From contig NZ_VCGW01000001.1 of assembly GCF_007671675.1 (NCBI RefSeq), positions 1,054,001-1,118,000 of the forward strand: a stretch of DNA of 64,000 bases. The letters are read 5' to 3'. This stretch comes from Marinobacter maritimus (lineage in GTDB: Bacteria; Pseudomonadota; Gammaproteobacteria; Pseudomonadales; Oleiphilaceae). The first letter of the stretch is position 1. Every line of letters starts with the position of its first letter. The notes below the pieces were generated by a model. The model saw only the letters and a list, made by a program, of their open reading frames with translations. It was not told where the DNA came from and searched no databases. The position numbers and the translations under genes were made by a program. Of the stretch, positions 7,776 to 16,908 are shown piece by piece.

Positions 7776-9041
7776 TCAGAGCTCCAGACCAAAATCGTGG
7801 GTGAGACGCAGTGCACTGCGCACGCCATCTTCATGGAAACCGTTGAACCAGTATGCTCCGCAATAGTGGGTACGGTTTTTGTTTCCAATTTCCTTGTAAC
7901 GTTCCTGAGCTTGGACCGCATCCAAAGTAAACACCGGGTGCGAGTATTTGAAACGCTTTATGACCTTGTCCGGAGCAATGTCATGACTCCGGTTCAGGGT
8001 AACGCAGAAGGTTTCCGGCGCATTGCGAAAATTCTGCAGTATGTTCATGTTGTAGGTTACAGACACCGGCTCGGTGCTGTGTTTTGGAATAAAGTAGTTC
8101 CAAGCGGCCCAGGCTCTGCGGTTGTCTGGCAGCACGCTGCTGTCTGTGTGCAGTACCACATCGTTTTGCTGATAGGGGATGGCTCCCAGAATGTCGCGTT
8201 CCTGATCGCTGGGATCAGTGAGCATCGCCAATGCCTGGTCACTGTGGCAGCCGAATATAACCTGATCGAATTCGTGTGACTGGCCTTCAGCCGTTACTGT
8301 AACGCCGCTTTCATTCCGGCTGACGGCCTGCACTGGCGAGTTCAAATGGATACGATCCCCAAGCCGTTCCATCATGGCCTTGACGTATTGCGCAGAGCCA
8401 TCGGTAATAACGCGCCAGGTCGGGCGGTCGTCTACCGACAGCATGCCGTGGTTATTGAAGAACTGGAGGAAAAAACGTATCGGAAACTGTTCAAGTACAA
8501 TTTCCGGCGCCGACCATATAGCTGCGCCCATGGGGACAATGTAGTTGTTTCGGAAATACCGGGAATACCTGTTGCGGTTCAGATATTCGCCAAGGGTTTC
8601 CGTGCTGCGGATAGTGCCGGCTGCCAAGTCCGCTCGGGTTTTTTTATTGAACCTCAAAATCTCGCGAACCATATTGAGAAAAGTCAGGTTAAGCAGGTTT
8701 TTACGTTGGGCGAACAGGGAATTCAGGCTGGTTCCGTTGTACTGGAGGCCTGTGGTGCTGCTATCCACGCTGAAACTCATATCACTGACTTCTGATGGCA
8801 CACCCAAGCGGTCCATAAGGCGCATGAAATTCGGGTATGTCCAGTCATTGAATACAATAAAGCCGGTGTTTACCGGCCAGGTACGCCCGCCGGATTCCAC
8901 GTACTCGGTGTTGGTATGGCCACCGGCATAATCGCCGGCTTCAAACAGTTGTACATCGTGCTTTTCAGCGAGAAGCCACGCTGCCGTGAGGCCTGAGACT
9001 CCCGCGCCGATAACAGCAATACGCTGACGTTCGTTGGTCAT
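7776..9041 (-). CDS. FAD/NAD(P)-binding amine-oxidase-like oxidoreductase
   Basis: A 421-residue flavoprotein with an N-terminal Rossmann motif VIGAGVSGLTAAWLL (about 10-24), then FEAGDYAGGHTNT for FAD ribose binding. It belongs to the COG2907-type proteins that accompany DUF1365 and CFA-like methyltransferases. By context it is a candidate desaturase or oxygenase for the methylated acyl chain, comparable to the flavoprotein step in furan fatty acid synthesis; that is inference. It overlaps the upstream SDR gene by 4 nt. Confidence 0.9.
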   Translation of the reverse strand: MTNERQRIAVIGAGVSGLTAAWLLAEKHDVQLFEAGDYAGGHTNTEYVESGGRTWPVNTGFIVFNDWTYPNFMRLMDRLGVPSEVSDMSFSVDSSTTGLQYNGTSLNSLFAQRKNLLNLTFLNMVREILRFNKKTRADLAAGTIRSTETLGEYLNRNRYSRYFRNNYIVPMGAAIWSAPEIVLEQFPIRFFLQFFNNHGMLSVDDRPTWRVITDGSAQYVKAMMERLGDRIHLNSPVQAVSRNESGVTVTAEGQSHEFDQVIFGCHSDQALAMLTDPSDQERDILGAIPYQQNDVVLHTDSSVLPDNRRAWAAWNYFIPKHSTEPVSVTYNMNILQNFRNAPETFCVTLNRSHDIAPDKVIKRFKYSHPVFTLDAVQAQERYKEIGNKNRTHYCGAYWFNGFHEDGVRSALRLTHDFGLEL

Positions 9042-9838
9042 TCCATTGGTTCCTGTTCGCTGGAGCTTTTGCGCGCCATGGAGGCGGCCATTCGATCAAT
9101 CAGGGGTTGGGGCAGGGCGCCCAGACATTTCAGAATCCAGGTGAAGCGCTTTGGAAAGGCTATTTCGTTATGGCCTTTGGCAAGACCGCTGACGATTCGC
9201 TCGGCGGCATCTTCAGCAGTCACCAGAAATGGCATCGAAAAATCGTTGCGGTCGGTCAAGGGTGTTTTCACAAAGCCCGGAGAAACCAGAACCACATCAA
9301 TGCCTTCAACAGCCAGATCCGCCCGCAGGCTTTGCGCGAAGTAGGCCAGCGCGGCTTTCGACGCACCGTAGCCTTCGGCCCGGGCAAACGGAAACCACCA
9401 GGCAGACGAACCCACAATCACCAGCGTTGCAGGTAACCCTTTGGCGCGAGAACGGCGCAACGCAGGCAAGGCGATTTCAATACAACGTGCTGTACCGATT
9501 ACGTTGGTTTGTATGTTCTTTTCGATCACATCGCTGCTGTAATCAGCAATATCGAGGTATTCGCAGGTGCCGGCGTTGAGGATGGCCATATTCAGGTCGC
9601 CATGGAATTCCAGCGTTGCCGAAATGGATCGAAGCTCGTCCTTGCTGGTTGTGTCCGCCACCGCGGATGTGATGCGTTCAGGTGCAAGAGCTTCAATTTG
9701 TTCCAGCGGCTCGGGCCGGCGCCCGGTAACAATCAGTCGGTGGCCACCGCGAATCAGGGTCTGGGTGACAGATTTACCAATGCCTGAACTGGCACCGGTA
9801 ATCCAGATATTGGATACGGTATCGAGGCGATCATTCAT
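9038..9838 (-). CDS. Short-chain dehydrogenase/reductase
   Basis: A 266-residue SDR. The cofactor motif TGASSGIGK lies at about residues 15-23, the structural NAG motif at about 89-91, the catalytic serine in IVGSSAWW and the YxxxK pair in EGYGASKAAL. It ends with a basic helix that could associate with membrane. The substrate is unknown. It overlaps its neighbours by 4 nt on both sides within the eight-gene operon, which suggests action on the same lipid or on a carbonyl product of it. Confidence 0.93.
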   Translation of the reverse strand: MNDRLDTVSNIWITGASSGIGKSVTQTLIRGGHRLIVTGRRPEPLEQIEALAPERITSAVADTTSKDELRSISATLEFHGDLNMAILNAGTCEYLDIADYSSDVIEKNIQTNVIGTARCIEIALPALRRSRAKGLPATLVIVGSSAWWFPFARAEGYGASKAALAYFAQSLRADLAVEGIDVVLVSPGFVKTPLTDRNDFSMPFLVTAEDAAERIVSGLAKGHNEIAFPKRFTWILKCLGALPQPLIDRMAASMARKSSSEQEPME

Positions 9839-10302
9839 CCTGCGTAACCCTTAATCCAGCGAATAACACCACCGAGAACCGGCATGTTTTCATACAGCAG
9901 TTCGCCGGCATCGAAATAATCGCGGTGATAACAGACTTTGCCGTCCTGCACTTTCAGGTGGCTAATGCCGGCTACCTGTATTTCACAGCCCCCGCGAATG
10001 CGCTTGTGGCGCAAATGCATTACCCAGGGAATGGCTGCATAACGGTCCTGAACCACAGAGTCCTCAAATACGAAGTGACAGGAAATGACGTTTTCGTACG
10101 CGCCAGCGAAATAGCGTGTCAGGGCATCAAGACCTTCAACAGAACCAAGCGGGTCCTGAAAACGGATATCCTCACTGTAAACAGTCGGAAGCTTGTTCAG
10201 ATTGCCTTTATCAAGCTGGTTAAACAGAATCCTGAATTGCTCCAGTGTTGTTGGCACGGCCGAATTCGGGTGTCCTACTTCGATAGTCGGGGCAGGTTTC
10301 AT
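9835..10302 (-). CDS. NTF2-like / SnoaL-like protein
   Basis: A 155-residue protein of the nuclear transport factor 2-like fold, judged from FRILFNQLDKGNLNKLPTVY, the IRFQDPLGSVEG loop and the DYFDAGELLYENMP end. Such domains bind small hydrophobic molecules or act as isomerases and cyclases. It is the second gene of the operon and overlaps the desaturase gene and the SDR gene by 4 nt each. No catalytic residue can be named with confidence. Confidence 0.85.
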   Translation of the reverse strand: MKPAPTIEVGHPNSAVPTTLEQFRILFNQLDKGNLNKLPTVYSEDIRFQDPLGSVEGLDALTRYFAGAYENVISCHFVFEDSVVQDRYAAIPWVMHLRHKRIRGGCEIQVAGISHLKVQDGKVCYHRDYFDAGELLYENMPVLGGVIRWIKGYAG

Positions 10303-11255
10303 TTCTGCGCCCTCCTCATTTGGTCAAGTTGGCGGGTTTCTTCCTGAATATGCTTGGGTATCGGGTTTAAGTCCCAGATGATGCCCAGTTTCGACAGCAC
10401 CCAGAGTCCGTACCAGGTCACATCTATTTCATACCAGCGAAAACCCTGTCGTACAGACTGAGGCCAGCGATGATGGTTGTTATGCCACCCTTCACCAAGT
10501 GTCAGGAGGGCAAGCCAAAAGTTGTTTCGGCTGTCGTCTGAGGTTTCGAACCGACGCTTGCCCCAAACGTGGGATAAGGAATTAATGGAGACCGTGGCAT
10601 GAAACAACACCACAGTGGATACGAAAAAGCCCCAGATCAGCATTTGTAAACCGTTGGTGCCAAGCCCTGGCGCCCAGGCAGCGAGCGCTTCACCCAGGCC
10701 GTAAATCAGGATGGCTGCTGCGGCCGGCACCAGTGCATCAAAACGGTTGATGAGCTTGAGTTCGGGGAACTTGAGCCAGTCCCGAATGCGGCGCTCGTCG
10801 GTCACGAAACCGGCATCGCAGGTGAACCATCCCATGTGTGACCACCAGAAGCCGCCTTGATGAGGCGAGTGCAGGTCCTGCTCCCGATCAGAATGCTGAT
10901 GATGATGCCTATGATGCGCTGCCCACCAAAGCGGGCCACGCTGAGCAGCGCTGGCGCCGACCAGGGCGAACACAAACTGGGCAGGACGACTCGTTTTAAA
11001 AGTCTTGTGTGCAAAATATCGGTGGTAGAACCCGGTAATCGCAAACATCCGAACCACGAAAAAAACCAGTGCGAAACCAGCCGCAAACGCGCTTACGCCG
11101 GTGTAAAATGCCAGCAGGCAGGTTAAGTGGAGCGCCAGAAACGGAATGACGCGCACGAAATTGAATGAACGGGAGGTTGCGTCAATGTGATCCGAACCGG
11201 CATCCGAATCGAACCACCTCAAGATATTAATGAACACGTTTTGCACTCGGGTCAT
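10299..11255 (-). CDS. Acyl-CoA/acyl-lipid desaturase (delta-9 type)
   Basis: A 318-residue membrane di-iron desaturase and first gene of the leftward operon. All three histidine boxes are present: HRYFAH (78-83), HHRHHHQH (114-121) and HNNHH (258-262). About four transmembrane helices flank them. It introduces a cis double bond into a saturated acyl chain, which would supply the substrate for the CFA-like methyltransferase six genes downstream. The promoter must lie in the 131-bp gap shared with the divergent flavoprotein gene at 11387. Confidence 0.93.
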   Translation of the reverse strand: MTRVQNVFINILRWFDSDAGSDHIDATSRSFNFVRVIPFLALHLTCLLAFYTGVSAFAAGFALVFFVVRMFAITGFYHRYFAHKTFKTSRPAQFVFALVGASAAQRGPLWWAAHHRHHHQHSDREQDLHSPHQGGFWWSHMGWFTCDAGFVTDERRIRDWLKFPELKLINRFDALVPAAAAILIYGLGEALAAWAPGLGTNGLQMLIWGFFVSTVVLFHATVSINSLSHVWGKRRFETSDDSRNNFWLALLTLGEGWHNNHHRWPQSVRQGFRWYEIDVTWYGLWVLSKLGIIWDLNPIPKHIQEETRQLDQMRRAQK

Positions 11256-11386
11256 ACCCTCATTGCCCTTTTTTCTCTGAATTGAACCTGAACAGCGCGG
11301 TCTTCGACTAGGTTTTAAAGGTAACCGGGCTTTGTTGCTTAACAGTTTGTACGCTCATACCACAGTACTTGGATGCACGATAAACC
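11256..11386. promoter_or_regulatory. Divergent promoter region of the lipid operon and the renalase-like gene
   Basis: The 131-bp gap separates the desaturase operon (left) from the flavoprotein gene (right). Both transcription starts must be here or just outside. I could not identify a convincing sigma-70, ECF-sigma or LitR/CarH-type operator by eye. Confidence 0.5.
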
Positions 11387-12430
11387 ATGTTTAATGAGAC
11401 ATTTCATACTACTGATATACGCCGCATCGCAATCGTTGGTTCAGGCTTGGCGGGCCTGACTGGCGCAATCAAGCTGAAGCACGAGGGCCACGACGTCACG
11501 GTGTTTGAAAAAAGCCGCGGCCCGGGCGGCAGATTGGCGGCAAAACGCATCACCGGTGGGTCCGTGGACATAGGTGCACAGTACTTTACCTCACGTAATC
11601 CGGACTTCCTGCCGTTCCTCAGTGAGTTTGCGGGAGAGGGCAGCTTTTCCAACTGGAATGGCCAGTTCGGGTTTCAAGGCAAGGATAGCCAGTGGCAGGC
11701 GTTTCCGGATGAGCCCCGCTATGTGGGCACGCCCAGAATGACCGCCATTTCCCGAGCGCTGTCTACCCATGCCAACGTGGTCGCCGAAACTCGCATTGAA
11801 AGCATGATCCGAACTGGCAAAGGTTGGGTTCTGACTGACAGTAAAGAGGAAGAAGTGGGTGTGTTTGACCAGGTTATTATTACCACTCCTCCTGCCCAGG
11901 CCCGGGACCTACTCACCCATAGTCATCTGCCAGAACTGGCCGCACAGCTTGATGATGCGGTAAGCCGGGTGCTGCCATGTTGGGCTGTGGCGGCGCATTT
12001 CGCAGAAAACCCATGGCCCCGCCATGAGGGAATGCGCTGTAATGATCCTGCACTTTTCTGGGTCGCAAACAACTCCAGTAAACCGGGCCGCACGAGCTCG
12101 GGTCAGGCTGAGAAAGGCACATGGTGGGTTCTTCACGCGAATCCCGAATGGACTGAGCGCAACGTGGACGCGTCGCCAGACCAGGTGAAATCAGAGCTGA
12201 TTGCTGCGTTCAGGGAACTGACCGGTACAGAAGTTAAGGTTACGGAAGCAATATCGCACCGCTGGCTGTATGCGCGTTCTGAAGGCGGTGCCAACCCCGG
12301 TCACCTGTGGTTCGCGGGGCAGGGTATTGGTGTTGCCGGAGACTGGCTCAGCGGTGGCCGGGTTGAAGGAGCCTTTGATAGCGCTTGCAGTTTGGTGGCT
12401 GCGCTTTCCGCAAGCTCGCTCAATCGGTAA
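11387..12430 (+). CDS. Renalase-like NAD(P)/FAD-dependent oxidoreductase
   Basis: A 347-residue flavoprotein with IAIVGSGLAGLTGAI (about 14-28) and the FAD-binding stretch FEKSRGPGGRLAAKR (about 42-56), typical of the COG3380 renalase-like group. The C-terminus carries the second FAD contact, WFAGQGIGVAGDWLSGG. Related genes often sit with CFA-like and photolyase genes in light- or singlet-oxygen-responsive clusters; here it is divergent from such an operon. Its physiological substrate is unknown. The last 11 nt overlap the convergent HD-domain gene. Confidence 0.88.
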   Translation: MFNETFHTTDIRRIAIVGSGLAGLTGAIKLKHEGHDVTVFEKSRGPGGRLAAKRITGGSVDIGAQYFTSRNPDFLPFLSEFAGEGSFSNWNGQFGFQGKDSQWQAFPDEPRYVGTPRMTAISRALSTHANVVAETRIESMIRTGKGWVLTDSKEEEVGVFDQVIITTPPAQARDLLTHSHLPELAAQLDDAVSRVLPCWAVAAHFAENPWPRHEGMRCNDPALFWVANNSSKPGRTSSGQAEKGTWWVLHANPEWTERNVDASPDQVKSELIAAFRELTGTEVKVTEAISHRWLYARSEGGANPGHLWFAGQGIGVAGDWLSGGRVEGAFDSACSLVAALSASSLNR

Positions 12431-13910
12431 TGCTAATGCCCGGCCGGGGATGATTGGTGATATCCGGGCGGGTATAGAAATGCGTAATCGTGCCATCGCT
12501 GAACTTGCTGAAGAAGGCGCTGACATCGGTGATCTTTTTCAGTGAACGTGAGCGGTTGACCGGATCGCGGACCAGTACCTTGATACCGTTGAAGTTGTCC
12601 TGAATATTCGAAAAGCGAGCCCGCATGGAACAGGTTACAACGTGGGTTGGGCTGAGATTCATGGCCTCAGCCAACCAGACACAGTGGCTGGTAATGCCGC
12701 TAGCGGAAAGATCTTCTCGGGTATCGAGGTGATTCAGTTTTACCCGGTTAACAATGCAGAAAGAAAAGCTTTCCGGGCGTCGGCGCGCAACTTTCCGGAA
12801 AGCTTCCCAAAAGAAATTGTCGGTGAGTTCCGCAAAATAGCGCATGTTGCTCAGGCAGGTGTCGATCCATTCAAAGCTCTCCGGGTCTTCCAGAACTTCG
12901 TTGATGGCTTCTCGCAATAACCAGTCGAACCCCAGAGCCGTTTTGTGAGCATAAACCTTGCGATACATCTGATAGCGGCTGTAAACAAAATCCTCCAGCG
13001 CCCCCAGACCTTTCTGCGTGATTGCCAGCCCCAACCAGGGCTCTGATTCATCCCAGCCGATGCGCAAGTTGCTTAGAAGGTGGTCAAGGTTGAAGCCGCC
13101 AATGGTGACAGAAGAGTGAAAACCGTCTCTGAGCATGTAATCGGCACGGTCGGCATCAATCTCTCCGGAAACGATTGAGGACAGAAGGCCCAGCACCAGC
13201 TGCGGAATATTCTCACTGATCAGTGACTCTGCCTCGGCATCTTTACCCGCAATAAACCCCCAGAACGTGCGGGCATGGCGGCAGAAGGTTTCGCTCGGCG
13301 TAACCTCCGTTGTTTCCATAATGCCGATAATGTCTTGGGCATAGAGTCCAGCGCTTTCCAGGTCGACCGCCGATAGCACGTCGTGGGCAACCCGAACTGA
13401 ATAGTGTTCATGCTCCAGCTCTTCGGGTTCCGCGCTGTGATAAGCGGAATAGTCAACGCCTTCCCAAAGGTCGGCAAACCGGCCAGAGCGGGACATAAGA
13501 TCGCGAATGCGTTGAGCCTGGGTAAACTGGTGTGAAAAGCTGGAATGCCCGCTGTCGTGAAGCAGGCAACCAAGACGAATGGTCTTTGCCAGATAATCGA
13601 TGGCATCGAGCTGGCTGAGGCTCAGGTCCGTCTGGTCGCTGAGCTGACGCTCCCTGAGGTAGGCGTCAATCATTGAGCGGAACATGCGCGTGCCCACATG
13701 CATAACACCAATGCTGTGCAGGAATCGGGAATGCGTCGCGCCCGGAAAGACAAGGCTAAGGATGTCGTTCTGGCAGATGTTGCGCAGGCGTTGGAACAGA
13801 GGGTGGTCAATAACCTGAACTTCATGACGATAAAGCGGAATGGCCCCGTGAACCGGATCCATGATCAGCTTGTCATAAGCACCTAAAAGGTCGTTTACCG
13901 CTCGTCTCAT
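12420..13910 (-). CDS. HD-domain phosphohydrolase (COG1078, dGTPase/SAMHD1-like)
   Basis: A 496-residue metal-dependent hydrolase of the HD superfamily. Motifs are H65 in FLHSIGVMH, the H118-D119 pair in CLLHDSGH, and the later aspartate in GEIDADRADYMLRDG. The N-terminal DPVHGAIPLYRHE and ATHSRFLHS stretches are typical of COG1078 proteins, which resemble dNTP triphosphohydrolases. The actual substrate is uncertain. Its stop lies inside the 3' end of the renalase-like gene (11-nt tail-to-tail overlap). The start ATG at 13910 gives a good match to family N-termini. Confidence 0.9.
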   Translation of the reverse strand: MRRAVNDLLGAYDKLIMDPVHGAIPLYRHEVQVIDHPLFQRLRNICQNDILSLVFPGATHSRFLHSIGVMHVGTRMFRSMIDAYLRERQLSDQTDLSLSQLDAIDYLAKTIRLGCLLHDSGHSSFSHQFTQAQRIRDLMSRSGRFADLWEGVDYSAYHSAEPEELEHEHYSVRVAHDVLSAVDLESAGLYAQDIIGIMETTEVTPSETFCRHARTFWGFIAGKDAEAESLISENIPQLVLGLLSSIVSGEIDADRADYMLRDGFHSSVTIGGFNLDHLLSNLRIGWDESEPWLGLAITQKGLGALEDFVYSRYQMYRKVYAHKTALGFDWLLREAINEVLEDPESFEWIDTCLSNMRYFAELTDNFFWEAFRKVARRRPESFSFCIVNRVKLNHLDTREDLSASGITSHCVWLAEAMNLSPTHVVTCSMRARFSNIQDNFNGIKVLVRDPVNRSRSLKKITDVSAFFSKFSDGTITHFYTRPDITNHPRPGISITD

Positions 13911-14023
13911 TCGCAGGAATCTCCGGATTTCGCCAAACTGGCCTTGTTATATCACAGGGGCGTGCCAGAATAGGCTCTGAAACCCCATTTTTCGTTTATC
14001 GCTGGTAGTTTAGGGCAACAGCC

Positions 14024-15244
14024 ATGACCTCGCGCAACGGGCGCCTATTGATTCGTATATTGATCATTGACTCAGACGAGAAGGCTCGCGCTGACCTTGC
14101 GCGCTACCTGGAAACGAGAGGATTTTACGTTTCTGGTTATCGCGATCTCGCGTCAGCCAGCGATATGATCAACGATAACATGCCCGACGTTATCTTTGCA
14201 GATCTCCCACCCTCCGAAATCGAGGGTCTTGCTGACCGCCTGGAAGAATCAGAGTCACTCACTCCAATTGTTGCCTGTTCAGCCACCCAATCCAGTAAAG
14301 ACGTTGTTGATGCGCTTCGTGCGGGGGCTTCTGACTTTGTGCTCAAGCCCTGCGGTAAAGACAAAAAAGCCATTGGCGATGTCATACGCAAGCTCCTTGA
14401 CCGGGTTCGGCTGGGGCGCTTGAATCAGCTGTACCGTCAGGAACTGGAAGATGCCAATCGTGACCTTAGAGATGGAATCGCCGAGTTGCGTGCCGACCAG
14501 AGGGCAGGACGTAAAGTACAGCTGCGGATGCTACCTGAAAAGGAGCAGCTTACCGGCGGCCTTTACGTGGACCACCTGATTAAACCGTCGTTATACCTGA
14601 GTGGCGACTTTCTCGATTATTTTCCACTTACGGAAGACAAAACCCTGGTTTACATTGCCGACGTATCCGGCCACGGAGCCAGTTCTGCGTTTGTGACCGT
14701 GCTCCTGAAAAACCTCAGCAATCGGTTGCAGCGCAACCTTCGCCGTGGCTCCACTGACGATATTCTCTACCCCGACCGGTTCCTTGAGCGAATTAACTCG
14801 GAGCTGCTCGATACCGGTCTTGGCAAACACGTTACAATATTTGTTGGTATCATTTCCCTTAATGAGCGTAAATTAACCTATTCGGTGGGGGCTCATTTCC
14901 CGATGCCAGTGCTCTCCTTTGAAGGAGGGGAGACGGCTTTTCTGGAAGGCAGCGGCCTTCCTGTCGGCTTGTTTGAATCACCGAAGTGGGAAGTATACGA
15001 AGTCCCACTGGATAAACCTTTTCACCTGATTCTGTTTTCAGATGGAATTCTTGAAGTCATCCGGCAGAAGAGTCTTGATGAAAAGGAACAGAGACTACTT
15101 GAACTCGTATCTGGAGGTCGTCACACTGTCGCATCTCTTAGCGAGGCTCTGAACCTCGACGAGATCACAGAGTTACCGGACGACATCGGTATTGTGACGG
15201 TTACTGATACGGTTTTAGTGTCAGACAACACGTCGATGAAATAG
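14024..15244 (+). CDS. Response regulator fused to PP2C/SpoIIE phosphatase (HsbR-like)
   Basis: A 406-residue cytoplasmic protein: receiver domain at about 9-130 with phospho-acceptor D60 (VIFAD) and the conserved lysine in DFVLKPCG, a short coiled linker, and a SpoIIE/RsbU-type PP2C domain at about 170-395 (SGDFLDYF, VYIADVSGHGASSAF, LFSDGILE). It would dephosphorylate a STAS anti-anti-sigma protein in response to phosphorylation, and the STAS gene follows directly. P. aeruginosa HsbR has an additional histidine-kinase-like ATPase domain at its C-terminus; none is present here, so the anti-sigma kinase must be encoded elsewhere or be missing. Confidence 0.92.
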   Translation: MTSRNGRLLIRILIIDSDEKARADLARYLETRGFYVSGYRDLASASDMINDNMPDVIFADLPPSEIEGLADRLEESESLTPIVACSATQSSKDVVDALRAGASDFVLKPCGKDKKAIGDVIRKLLDRVRLGRLNQLYRQELEDANRDLRDGIAELRADQRAGRKVQLRMLPEKEQLTGGLYVDHLIKPSLYLSGDFLDYFPLTEDKTLVYIADVSGHGASSAFVTVLLKNLSNRLQRNLRRGSTDDILYPDRFLERINSELLDTGLGKHVTIFVGIISLNERKLTYSVGAHFPMPVLSFEGGETAFLEGSGLPVGLFESPKWEVYEVPLDKPFHLILFSDGILEVIRQKSLDEKEQRLLELVSGGRHTVASLSEALNLDEITELPDDIGIVTVTDTVLVSDNTSMK

Positions 15245-15260
15245 TGGCAGTGTGAGAGAC

Positions 15261-15752
15261 ATGGCTGGTTATAAAATTCTGCAGGCTGAAAAACAGGGCA
15301 TCTATGTCCTGAAGTTCATTGGAGAAATCCGGCTTAACCTTTGCTGTACGCTGGATAACCTGGTTGATTCCATCACCTTGGACCCCCTGTTCAAGACCGT
15401 GGTGATTGATCTCACTGAAACCGAAATCATCGATAGCACGACTCTTGGACTCATCGCTAAAATTGCGATGGCGGCCCAGAAGCAAAGCAACTTTTTGCCT
15501 ACGCTGATTACGACCAACCCGGACATTACCCGTATTGTCACCTCCATGGGCTTCGACAAAATCTTCATTATTGTCCGCGAGCCAGCCTCCCGTATTGAAG
15601 AACTCGAAGAAATACCCGTGCTGCGTGCAAGCGAGCAAGACGTTCGCGACAGAGTTCTGGCCGCCCATAAAGTGCTTATGGGGCTGAACAAGCAAAACCG
15701 GGAAGAGTTCAAGAATCTGGTGCGCGCTCTGGAGTGTGAAGAGCCCGGCTGA
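15261..15752 (+). CDS. STAS-domain anti-anti-sigma factor (HsbA-like)
   Basis: About 163 residues. The STAS domain occupies the first two thirds, with the phosphorylatable serine in EIIDSTTLGL (S59 from the ATG used here); a helical C-terminal extension makes it longer than RsbV/SpoIIAA and about the length of Pseudomonas HsbA. It starts about 16 nt after the PP2C response regulator, which is its likely phosphatase. In Pseudomonas the HsbR-HsbA pair switches between control of the anti-sigma factor FlgM and of a diguanylate cyclase; an equivalent role here is inferred. A GTG at 15252 is an alternative start. Confidence 0.88.
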   Translation: MAGYKILQAEKQGIYVLKFIGEIRLNLCCTLDNLVDSITLDPLFKTVVIDLTETEIIDSTTLGLIAKIAMAAQKQSNFLPTLITTNPDITRIVTSMGFDKIFIIVREPASRIEELEEIPVLRASEQDVRDRVLAAHKVLMGLNKQNREEFKNLVRALECEEPG

Positions 15753-15816
15753 GACGCCGCGCTTACAATCCCTGGCCCGCTGGTACAGACCTGATTCAAA
15801 AAAAGACGGAATAACT

Positions 15817-16884
15817 ATGCCTGAAAAAAATGATCCCCTCGCGAGCGGGGCCGAAGAGCCGGTACACGATGTAGCGGTTCTCGGCGGAGGTAGCTTTGGT
15901 TCTGCCATGGCAAAAGTACTCGGGGAGAACGGCCACCGGGTCCATTTCTGGATGCGTGATGAGGCGCAGGTTGAAGAAATCCGCACAACCGGCATAAACA
16001 GCCGCTATATGCCTGGCGTTGAGATTAAAGGCGACATCCAGCCAACCACCGATTTTGCAAGCGCCGTAGGTAAAGCCGAGCTCGTATTTGTCGCTATTCC
16101 AAGCAAGGCCTTTCGCGCCGTTATCCGTGAAAACAGCAGTAAATTCCGGGACGGGCAGATCGTTGTCAGCCTGACCAAGGGCATTGAGGCTCATGGTTTC
16201 AAGCTTATGAGCGAAATCCTTCAGGAAGAGATCCCCCGCTGTCGTATTGGCGTATTGAGCGGTCCAAACCTGGCGAGTGAGATTGTGAGCCGTGACCTGA
16301 CCGCAACCGTTATTGCGGCAAAAGATCCGGACGTTCGCCGAACCGTTCAGGATCTGGTTAGCTGCCAATATTTTCGTGTCTATGCCAACGTAGACATTTA
16401 CGGAGTGGAACTCGCCGGAGCTCTCAAGAACATTTATGCCATTGTGGCTGGTCTTGCCTCAGCTCTGAATATGGGTGAAAACGCCAAGGCAATGTTGATT
16501 ACCCGAGGGCTGGCAGAAATGAGTCGGTTCGCTGTAAGTCTCGGTGCTAACCCTATGACCTTTATGGGGCTGGCGGGCGTAGGGGATCTTATCGTCACCT
16601 GCACCTCGTCAAAAAGTCGTAACTTCAGGATTGGCTATGCCGTTGGCCAAGGCCAGAAGCTGGATGACGCGGTCGCTGAACTGGGCCAGGTGGCAGAGGG
16701 GATCTATACTCTTGAGCTGGTTAAAGAGAAAGCAGAGTCTATCGGCATATATATGCCTCTGGTGCGCGGCCTTTATGAAATCCTCTACGGAGGTGCTTCC
16801 ATCACCGCAGTCATCAATAGCCTTATGATGTCTGTGCAGAACTCTGATGTAGAGTTCATTCTGCCACGGACAATCGCCGAGTAA
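15817..16884 (+). CDS. gpsA: Glycerol-3-phosphate dehydrogenase [NAD(P)+]
   Basis: Makes sn-glycerol-3-phosphate from dihydroxyacetone phosphate for phospholipid synthesis. The frame is open from 15736, overlapping the STAS gene, but the ATG at 15817 with an upstream GACGGA gives 355 residues and a normal family N-terminus after a short 16-residue leader. Cofactor motif VLGGGSFGSAMA (GxGxxG), SGPNLASE, the catalytic lysine region GALKNIYA, and GLAGVGDLIVTC are all visible. The enzyme is cytoplasmic. It sits between a signalling pair and sixA, all rightward, possibly one transcription unit. Confidence 0.96.
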   Translation: MPEKNDPLASGAEEPVHDVAVLGGGSFGSAMAKVLGENGHRVHFWMRDEAQVEEIRTTGINSRYMPGVEIKGDIQPTTDFASAVGKAELVFVAIPSKAFRAVIRENSSKFRDGQIVVSLTKGIEAHGFKLMSEILQEEIPRCRIGVLSGPNLASEIVSRDLTATVIAAKDPDVRRTVQDLVSCQYFRVYANVDIYGVELAGALKNIYAIVAGLASALNMGENAKAMLITRGLAEMSRFAVSLGANPMTFMGLAGVGDLIVTCTSSKSRNFRIGYAVGQGQKLDDAVAELGQVAEGIYTLELVKEKAESIGIYMPLVRGLYEILYGGASITAVINSLMMSVQNSDVEFILPRTIAE

Positions 16885-16908
16885 CGGAATCACCACCGGA
16901 GGTTAGCT

